From NCBI GenBank assembly GCA_946479055.1, contig CAMLEX010000126.1, positions 1-10,003 on the forward strand: DNA of 10,003 nt. The letters are read 5' to 3'. The first letter of the stretch is position 1; each line of letters begins with the position of its first letter. Below, piece by piece: positions 5,820 to 10,003 of this stretch. This stretch comes from an uncultured Bacteroidota bacterium (lineage in GTDB: Bacteria > Bacteroidota > Bacteroidia > Chitinophagales > Chitinophagaceae). A program made the position numbers and the translations under genes. Below the pieces are notes generated by a model that saw nothing but the letters and a program-made list of their open reading frames with translations, did not search any database and had not been told where the DNA came from.

Positions 5820-7922
5820 TCAGGAAATCTTACTCCATGCCATCTTCCCTTTCTGTTGTTGTAAGAAATTTTTTAATCGCAAATTTTCTGCCGAAATAAG
5901 ATCCGGGTCGTTCTCAATAGTGGTTGAAACCATTGATTTTGCTACTTCCAATATTGCCCTGTCATGAACAATATTGGCTAATTTAAAATTGAGCATTCCA
6001 CTTTGCCTGGTTCCTTCAATATCTCCCGGCCCTCTTAACTCCATATCTTTCTCTGCAATTTCAAAGCCATTATTTGTTGCAGTCAAAATCCGGATTCTCT
6101 CCCTGGCATCATTTCCTAATTTGGCTCCGGATAAAAGTATACAGTAACTCTTTTCAGCTCCTCTTCCTACCCGTCCACGCAATTGATGCAGTTGTGAAAG
6201 CCCGAACTTTTCTGTACTTTCTATAACCATCACACTGGCATTCGGTACATTTACTCCCACTTCTATAACGGTTGTTGATACCATGATTTGCGTATCTCCT
6301 TCTACAAACCGTTTCATGTTTAATTCTTTCTGTTCAGCAGGTTGTTTTCCATGCACCATGCTGATCCAGTATTTCGGTTCAGGAAAATATCCTTTTACCG
6401 TTTCATATCCTTTCATCAGGTTTTCGTAGTCCAGCTTATCGCTTTCTTCAATCAACGGAAAAATGATGTACACCTGTCTGCCTTTATCAATTTCCGCCCG
6501 CAAAAAACTCATCACCCTGCTTCGCTGTGATTCATATCGGTGTACGGTCACAATGGGTTGCCGGCCAGGCGGCAATTCATCAATTACGCTATAATCAAGA
6601 TCTCCATAAGCCGTCATCGCAAGCGTACGGGGTATTGGTGTGGCCGTCATCACCAGTACATGCGGGGGCACTTCCGCCTTTTCCCAAAGCCTGGCTCTTT
6701 GCGCTACACCAAACTTATGTTGTTCATCAACGATCACAATACCGAGTTGTTTAAACTGAACCACCTCTTCAATTACGGCATGCGTACCAATCAGGATTTG
6801 TGAGGCCCCTTCTAAAAGTTGATTTAAGATTTTTTTCCGTTCTTTCGTCTTTGTAGAACCCGTTAACAATTCAACAGAAACCGGAAGCCCCTGCACCTGC
6901 TCTTTTATCGTTGCAAAATGTTGCTTTGCCAGAATTTCAGTTGGCGCCATCAGGCAAGCCTGGTAGCCATTATCTATTGCTAACAGCATAGTCAGTAAGG
7001 CTACCATTGTTTTTCCGCTACCCACATCGCCTTGCAATAAACGATTCATCTGTTTTCCGGTAGCTGTATCAGCTCTTATTTCTTTGATTACCCTTTTTTG
7101 CGCCCCGGTTAATTCAAAAGGGAGATATTTTTTGTAAAACGTATTGAACTGCTCACCTACTTTGTCAAAAACAACGCCTTTTGAAAACCTATGACGGGCA
7201 GACCGTAATAAATTCATCCGCAACTGCGCCATGAACAATTCTTCAAACTTCAGGCGTTTTACAGCTTCTTCATATTGATTATTGGTTGTTGGAAAATGGA
7301 TCTGCCGATACGCTTCTATACGACTAACAAGTTTCAACCCGTTTAAAATTTTATCCGGCAGGTTTTCCGGAAGATCTCGTTCGTGAAGCTGATTTAAAAG
7401 CACCTGGGTTAATTTAGCAATCTGTCTTCCACCCAATCCTCTTGCTTTCAGTTTTTCAGTGGCTGGATAAACAGGCTCTAAAAAACTTTTCCCTTCTTTT
7501 TTTTCCGGTGTCCATAGCTCTATTTCCGGATGAACGATCTGAACAGTGCTTTGAAAAAAACTTAATCTGCCATACACAAGATAAGACTGGCCAGGTTCCA
7601 GCATTTTTTGCACCCAGCTTATGCCCTGAAACCAAACCAGCTCCAGGAAACCGGTTTTGTCTTTCAGTTGTGCGACTAATCGTTTTGCTCTTTTATCGCC
7701 AACCAGTTCAAGATTCATTAACCTGCCCGCTACCTGTATGTATTCGGTTTGCGGCATAATCTCGCTGATAAAATTAACTTTCGTTTTATCTACATGCCGG
7801 AAAGGAAAATGTTCCAGCATATCCTGGAAAGTGAAAATGTTCAACTCTTTTTTCAACAGTTCTGCCCGCTGGGGACCAACACCTTTCAGATATTCAATAG
7901 GACTTGCCAATATGGTAGACAC
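5820..7922 (-). CDS. recG: ATP-dependent DNA helicase RecG
   Basis: RecG reverses stalled replication forks and moves branched DNA (Holliday junctions, D-loops and R-loops) in recombination and repair. The 700 residues match the usual length. Order: helix-hairpin-type start YLKGVGPQRAELLKKEL (11-27), OB-fold wedge region about 45-140 (YIQVAGRL, LVYGRLS), then helicase domain 1 with Q-region FELTGAQKRVIKEI, Walker A GDVGSGKT (298-305), DEQH box (399-402) and TATPIPR (426-432). Domain 2 has STTVIEVGVNVPNA (549-562) and GRVGRG (583-588). The C-terminal ELRGPGDIEGTRQSG (628-642) matches the RecG/TRG translocation motif. All key residues are present. The start is a GTG at 7922-7920; an in-frame TAA lies ten codons upstream with no ATG between. 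A TATTTTTG box at 7954-7947 supports it. The gene is divergent from wecA and upstream of the surface-protein gene, separated by 282 bases. A run of eight A (7504-7497) encodes Lys-Lys in frame. Confidence 0.97.
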   Translation of the reverse strand: MSTILASPIEYLKGVGPQRAELLKKELNIFTFQDMLEHFPFRHVDKTKVNFISEIMPQTEYIQVAGRLMNLELVGDKRAKRLVAQLKDKTGFLELVWFQGISWVQKMLEPGQSYLVYGRLSFFQSTVQIVHPEIELWTPEKKEGKSFLEPVYPATEKLKARGLGGRQIAKLTQVLLNQLHERDLPENLPDKILNGLKLVSRIEAYRQIHFPTTNNQYEEAVKRLKFEELFMAQLRMNLLRSARHRFSKGVVFDKVGEQFNTFYKKYLPFELTGAQKRVIKEIRADTATGKQMNRLLQGDVGSGKTMVALLTMLLAIDNGYQACLMAPTEILAKQHFATIKEQVQGLPVSVELLTGSTKTKERKKILNQLLEGASQILIGTHAVIEEVVQFKQLGIVIVDEQHKFGVAQRARLWEKAEVPPHVLVMTATPIPRTLAMTAYGDLDYSVIDELPPGRQPIVTVHRYESQRSRVMSFLRAEIDKGRQVYIIFPLIEESDKLDYENLMKGYETVKGYFPEPKYWISMVHGKQPAEQKELNMKRFVEGDTQIMVSTTVIEVGVNVPNASVMVIESTEKFGLSQLHQLRGRVGRGAEKSYCILLSGAKLGNDARERIRILTATNNGFEIAEKDMELRGPGDIEGTRQSGMLNFKLANIVHDRAILEVAKSMVSTTIENDPDLISAENLRLKNFLQQQKGKMAWSKIS

Positions 7923-7946
7923 GGAGGAAATAGAAATACTTTAGAG

Positions 7947-7954
7947 CAAAAATA
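7947..7954 (-). promoter_or_regulatory. Bacteroidota-type -7 box of recG
   Basis: TATTTTTG on the minus strand is a perfect match to the Bacteroidota -7 consensus TAnnTTTG and ends 24 bases before the recG GTG, giving a predicted leader of under 20 bases. A clear TTTG -33 element is not seen at the expected distance; that place (about 7974 onward) is occupied by the 7-base repeat array. Confidence 0.5.
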
Positions 7955-7973
7955 GCTGAAACGGGTTTAGTTA

Positions 7974-8076
7974 GTTACTGGTTTCTGGTTACTGGTTACC
8001 GGTTTCTGGTTAATAAAGAAGAGTTGTCGAGTTTCAGAAACCAACTGGTAACCAGTAACAGGCAACAGGTAACAGA
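7974..8076. repeat. Inverted array of 7-base repeats (CTGGTTA family) between recG and wecA
   Basis: The left arm holds five contiguous 7-base units from 7978 to 8012: CTGGTTT, CTGGTTA, CTGGTTA, CCGGTTT, CTGGTTA. The right arm holds the same family on the other strand in one 7-base phase from 8042 to 8076 (TAACCAG, TAACAGG, CAACAGG, TAACAGA). The two arms form a long imperfect inverted repeat with a perfect 13-base core, GTTACTGGTTACC at 7988-8000 and its complement at 8047-8059. The middle, about 8013-8034, is unrelated. The element lies between the two promoter boxes of the divergent spacer, and no convincing gene is present in it. Confidence 0.8.
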
Positions 8077-8119
8077 ATCTTTTAATAAAAAAAATGACTG
8101 CTACACAATAAAAAACAAG

Positions 8120-8150
8120 TTGTGTTTTTTTAAAATGTATTTTATTTTTG
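8120..8150 (+). promoter_or_regulatory. Predicted wecA promoter, Bacteroidota type
   Basis: TATTTTTG at 8143-8150 is a perfect TAnnTTTG -7 box, identical to the one assigned to recG. TTG at 8120-8122 lies 20 bases upstream, about the distance expected for the -33 element, though only three of its four bases match TTTG. Transcription would begin near 8157, leaving a leader of about 30 bases before the ATG at 8189. If right, the in-frame ATGs at 8024 and 8135 cannot be used from this promoter. Confidence 0.55.
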
Positions 8151-8152
8151 AG

Positions 8153-8182
8153 CCAGAGAACCAAAGAACCAGGAAAACCAAG
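8153..8182. repeat. Short imperfect 8-base tandem repeat (CCARAGAA) in the wecA leader
   Basis: CCAGAGAA, CCAAAGAA, CCAGGAAAA and a partial CCAAG follow each other without spacer. The repeat lies between the predicted -7 box and the chosen wecA start and supplies the only purine-rich stretch (AGGAAAA, 8171-8177) that could help ribosome binding. Confidence 0.45.
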
Positions 8183-8188
8183 TCAATA

Positions 8189-9316
8189 ATGAGAAGCCAC
8201 ACCTACCTATTGCAGGTCAATCTGCATTTTCACGAATATAAGTTTGCGTTATTATGTTTTGTTACTGCTTTTATAGTAACGCTTTTGGCTATTCCGCCTA
8301 TCATAAGTCTTATCAAACGATACAAGCTGTATGATATGCCAAACAGCAGGAAGGAACACCGGCTTCCTGTGCCTACCATGGGTGGCATTGCTATAGTAGC
8401 GGGAATGATAATGTCGCTTGTATTCTGGTTTCCTTTCAACAATGAGCCTGGACAGGTTTGTTTCTTTTTTTCAATAGCCGCTCTTTTTGGACTTGGCATC
8501 ATGGACGATCTTAAGGATCTGTCAGCAAAATATAAATTTGTTATTCAGATAGCTCTGGCATCATTAATTGCTTTATCCGGTATCCGTATCACTTCTTTTG
8601 ATGGGCTTTTCGGTATCACTGATCTGCCGTTGTCAGCACAATATAGTTTTACTATCCTGGCTATTGTTGGCATTACGAATGCTTATAATTTAATTGACGG
8701 TATTGACGGCCTGGCAGGTGGGCTTGCTTTTATGAGCCTTGTAACGCTTGGTTTGTTTCTCACCATCAGCGGCGATGCTAATACTGCCCTGGTTGCTTTT
8801 TCATTAGCAGGTGCTGTGTTTGCTTTTTTATATTTCAATTTCAATCCTGCCAAAATTTTTATGGGTGATACCGGGTCATTGATACTTGGATTTGTTATTG
8901 CCGTGCTTTGCATCCGGCTTTTGCAGGTAAATGTATTAATAGCAAACCCTGTCTTAACTCATGCTCCTGTATTTGTATTAGGTGTGGTATTGGTTCCTGT
9001 ATTTGATACACTCCGGGTATTTGCCATGAGGATATGGAAAGGCGGCTCTCCTTTTGACGCAGATAAAACGCATATTCATCACCTGCTCACTAACCGGGGA
9101 TTCAGTCATGTATTTGCTGTCAGGGTAATTTACTTTGTACATGCCTTCGTCCTGATAGAAGTTTACCTATTGCAGAATATAAAACAGGAATTAATACTTT
9201 TATTTTTAATTGCTTTTATGCTGCTGGTTATTGTTTTCTTAAGAAACATTCATGTTTTCATTCCAAAGCCCGACAAGGATAAAAGTTTTGATAATACAGA
9301 AAATCAAATCGTCTGA
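8189..9316 (+). CDS. wecA: WecA/TagO-type undecaprenyl-phosphate GlcNAc-1-phosphate transferase (MraY/glycosyltransferase 4 family)
   Basis: This integral membrane enzyme transfers a sugar-1-phosphate, most likely GlcNAc-1-P from UDP-GlcNAc, to undecaprenyl phosphate on the inner face of the membrane, the first step of many surface polysaccharides. With the ATG at 8189 it has 375 residues, usual for the family, and about ten hydrophobic segments. Family motifs are all visible: RKEH...PTMGGIAI after the first segment, the metal-binding DDLKD (106-110), NAYNLIDGIDGLAGG (164-178), FMGDTGS (224-230) and the cytoplasmic DADKTHIHHLL (about 290-300). HIHH favours WecA/TagO over MraY. The frame is open back to 8024, but that stretch runs through the 7-base repeat and the predicted promoter, and the extra 55 residues look non-native. 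No glycan cluster is visible nearby; it diverges from recG and converges on a response regulator. The exact sugar donor is inferred from the family. Confidence 0.93.
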   Translation: MRSHTYLLQVNLHFHEYKFALLCFVTAFIVTLLAIPPIISLIKRYKLYDMPNSRKEHRLPVPTMGGIAIVAGMIMSLVFWFPFNNEPGQVCFFFSIAALFGLGIMDDLKDLSAKYKFVIQIALASLIALSGIRITSFDGLFGITDLPLSAQYSFTILAIVGITNAYNLIDGIDGLAGGLAFMSLVTLGLFLTISGDANTALVAFSLAGAVFAFLYFNFNPAKIFMGDTGSLILGFVIAVLCIRLLQVNVLIANPVLTHAPVFVLGVVLVPVFDTLRVFAMRIWKGGSPFDADKTHIHHLLTNRGFSHVFAVRVIYFVHAFVLIEVYLLQNIKQELILLFLIAFMLLVIVFLRNIHVFIPKPDKDKSFDNTENQIV

Positions 9317-9323
9317 TTTCTGT
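9296..9323 (+). terminator. AT-rich stem-loop over the wecA stop codon
   Basis: ACAGAAAATCA (9296-9306) and TGATTTCTGT (9314-9323) form a 10-base stem with one bulged A and a 7-base loop; the TGA stop is in the 3' arm. No clean U-tract follows, so termination is only possible. It may instead protect the 3' end of the mRNA. Confidence 0.35.
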
Positions 9324-9412
9324 TCCTCCAGTTATTTTCGATACAAAATGCCATAAAGTTGTTCTTGAGTTTTAAAGGCTCTGTGGAATAAAAGCGCTAC
9401 AAGATATTTTAC

Positions 9413-9431
9413 AAAAGCTATTTTTCATAGC
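9413..9431 (-). terminator. Small hairpin with U-run after the response regulator gene
   Basis: On the minus strand, GCTAT-GAAAA-ATAGC begins three bases after the stop codon at 9435 and is followed by TTTTG. The stem is only five base pairs and AT-rich, so this is a weak intrinsic terminator candidate for the response regulator transcript. The remaining convergent spacer (9324-9412) shows no gene. Confidence 0.4.
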
Positions 9432-9434
9432 AAG

Positions 9435-10003
9435 TCAGATCAAATTATTTTGCAGGCAATACATGGTTATCTCTGCGTTTGTCTTCATGCCCATTTTTAC
9501 CAATATCCTTGCCCGGTATGTGCTAACGGTAGTAACGCTCAGCGAGAGTTGTTCTGCTATTTCAGAAACCGGCTTACCAGCAGCAATAAGTTTAAAAACA
9601 TCAAATTCCCGGTCAGAAAGTGATTCATAACCAGTTTTACGTTCTCCGCCCTGCTCAAGATTTTCAGCCATTTTTTCCGCTATGGAGGAAGATATGTACT
9701 TACGCCCCTGCAAAACCCGCTCTACTGCTTTTACTAATTCTTCTGGTGCCGTTTCCTTACTTAAATAACCAGAAGCACCGGCCTTTAGTGTCCGGATGGC
9801 ATATTGATCTTCGGGGTAGCTGCTGAGAATAAGAACAGGCAAATCGGGAAAATTTTGTTTTATATACGACAAGACATCCAGACCACTTCGGCCAGGCATG
9901 GACAAATCGGAGATAATGACATCGAATTTACCGGCAATGGCTTTGCTGATCAACCCTTCGGCATCATTTGCTTCTTCAATAATTGCAGAAGGATATCTTT
10001 CCA
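9435..10003 (-). CDS. NarL/FixJ-family response regulator, N-terminus cut by window edge
   Basis: This is a DNA-binding response regulator, normally phosphorylated by a sensor histidine kinase that should lie nearby outside the window. The reading frame stays open to the right edge: 188 residues are visible, and about 22-24 residues with the acidic pair of the receiver domain are missing. In the visible part the phosphoacceptor is the Asp of DVIISDLSMPG (visible residue 32). The switch Ser of LILSSYPED and the conserved Lys of GYLSKETAPEEL follow, completing the receiver fold. A GerE/LuxR-type helix-turn-helix fills the last 64 residues: LSDREFDVFKLIAAGKPVSEI, then TVSTYRARILVKMGMKTNAE. The STYRARI variant is common in Bacteroidota members of the family (from memory). 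The gene converges on wecA with 118 bases between the stop codons, so no shared transcript is suggested. Target genes are unknown. Confidence 0.93.
   Translation of the reverse strand, partial: ERYPSAIIEEANDAEGLISKAIAGKFDVIISDLSMPGRSGLDVLSYIKQNFPDLPVLILSSYPEDQYAIRTLKAGASGYLSKETAPEELVKAVERVLQGRKYISSSIAEKMAENLEQGGERKTGYESLSDREFDVFKLIAAGKPVSEIAEQLSLSVTTVSTYRARILVKMGMKTNAEITMYCLQNNLI

Noticed and set aside
5586..5864. Open frame of 92 codons on the plus strand in the spacer downstream of recG
   Set aside because: It runs over the palindrome and C-rich hairpin into the recG 3' end, resembles no known family and has no ribosome binding site; taken as chance.
7497..7504. Run of eight A in the recG coding strand as a possible frameshift site
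   Set aside because: It encodes Lys-Lys in a linker of an intact full-length RecG; such runs are ordinary in AT-rich genes and no alternative product follows.
7974..8076. Possible CRISPR array
   Set aside because: Units are 7 bases, contiguous, degenerate and inverted; there are no 25-40 base repeats, spacers or cas genes.
7967..8164. Open frame of 65 codons on the minus strand across the recG-wecA spacer
   Set aside because: Its C-terminal NQKPVTSNQKPVTN is just the translation of the 7-base repeats, and it overlaps the predicted wecA promoter.
9435..9953. Response regulator beginning at the TTG at 9953
   Set aside because: The frame stays open to the window edge and the upstream residues (ERYPSAIIEEANDAEG) fit the receiver domain, so the gene is cut by the edge rather than starting there.

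Overview
The window comes from a member of the Bacteroidota, probably near the Chitinophagaceae (family level is inference). The phylum call rests on three things: a PorP/SprF protein next to a cargo protein with a type IX secretion (T9SS) type B sorting domain, promoter -7 boxes of the TAnnTTTG type used by this phylum, and AT-rich spacers with weak ribosome binding sites. No phage, plasmid, transposase, CRISPR array, rRNA or tRNA was seen.

Layout, left to right. (1) 1-594, minus: the N-terminal part of a GlcD-type FAD-binding oxidoreductase, cut by the window edge. (2) 595-763: a spacer filled by an inverted repeat that ends in a U-rich run, probably the terminator of the next transcript. 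(3) 764-5537, minus: a two-gene unit made of a 1218-residue exported surface protein (DUF7948-like N-terminus, SBBP-type beta-propeller, four PKD domains, T9SS type B C-terminal domain), then 37 bases later a porP/sprF-family outer-membrane protein. (4) 5538-5819: a spacer with an 18-base palindrome, GTAAC direct repeats and a degenerate C-rich hairpin. (5) 5820-7922, minus: recG, complete. (6) 7923-8188: the divergent recG/wecA spacer, with two outward-facing TATTTTTG promoter boxes around an inverted array of 7-base repeats. (7) 8189-9316, plus: a WecA/TagO-type polyprenyl-phosphate GlcNAc-1-phosphate transferase. (8) 9317-9434: a convergent spacer with weak hairpins. (9) 9435-10003, minus: a NarL/FixJ-type response regulator whose first twenty-odd residues lie beyond the edge.

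Functionally, the central pair looks like a T9SS cargo with its dedicated PorP/SprF partner. RecG (DNA repair), WecA (surface polysaccharide initiation) and the response regulator look like ordinary core genes with no evident link to that pair.

The unusual content is mostly non-coding or hidden in the genes. A degenerate 7-base tandem array encodes most of the PorP signal peptide. A second 7-base array with another consensus forms an inverted repeat between the recG and wecA promoters. An uninterrupted run of nine G lies in frame in the propeller of the surface protein and could allow phase variation. Three of the four complete spacers carry a different repeat type. I found no clear sign of a wholly new multi-gene system.
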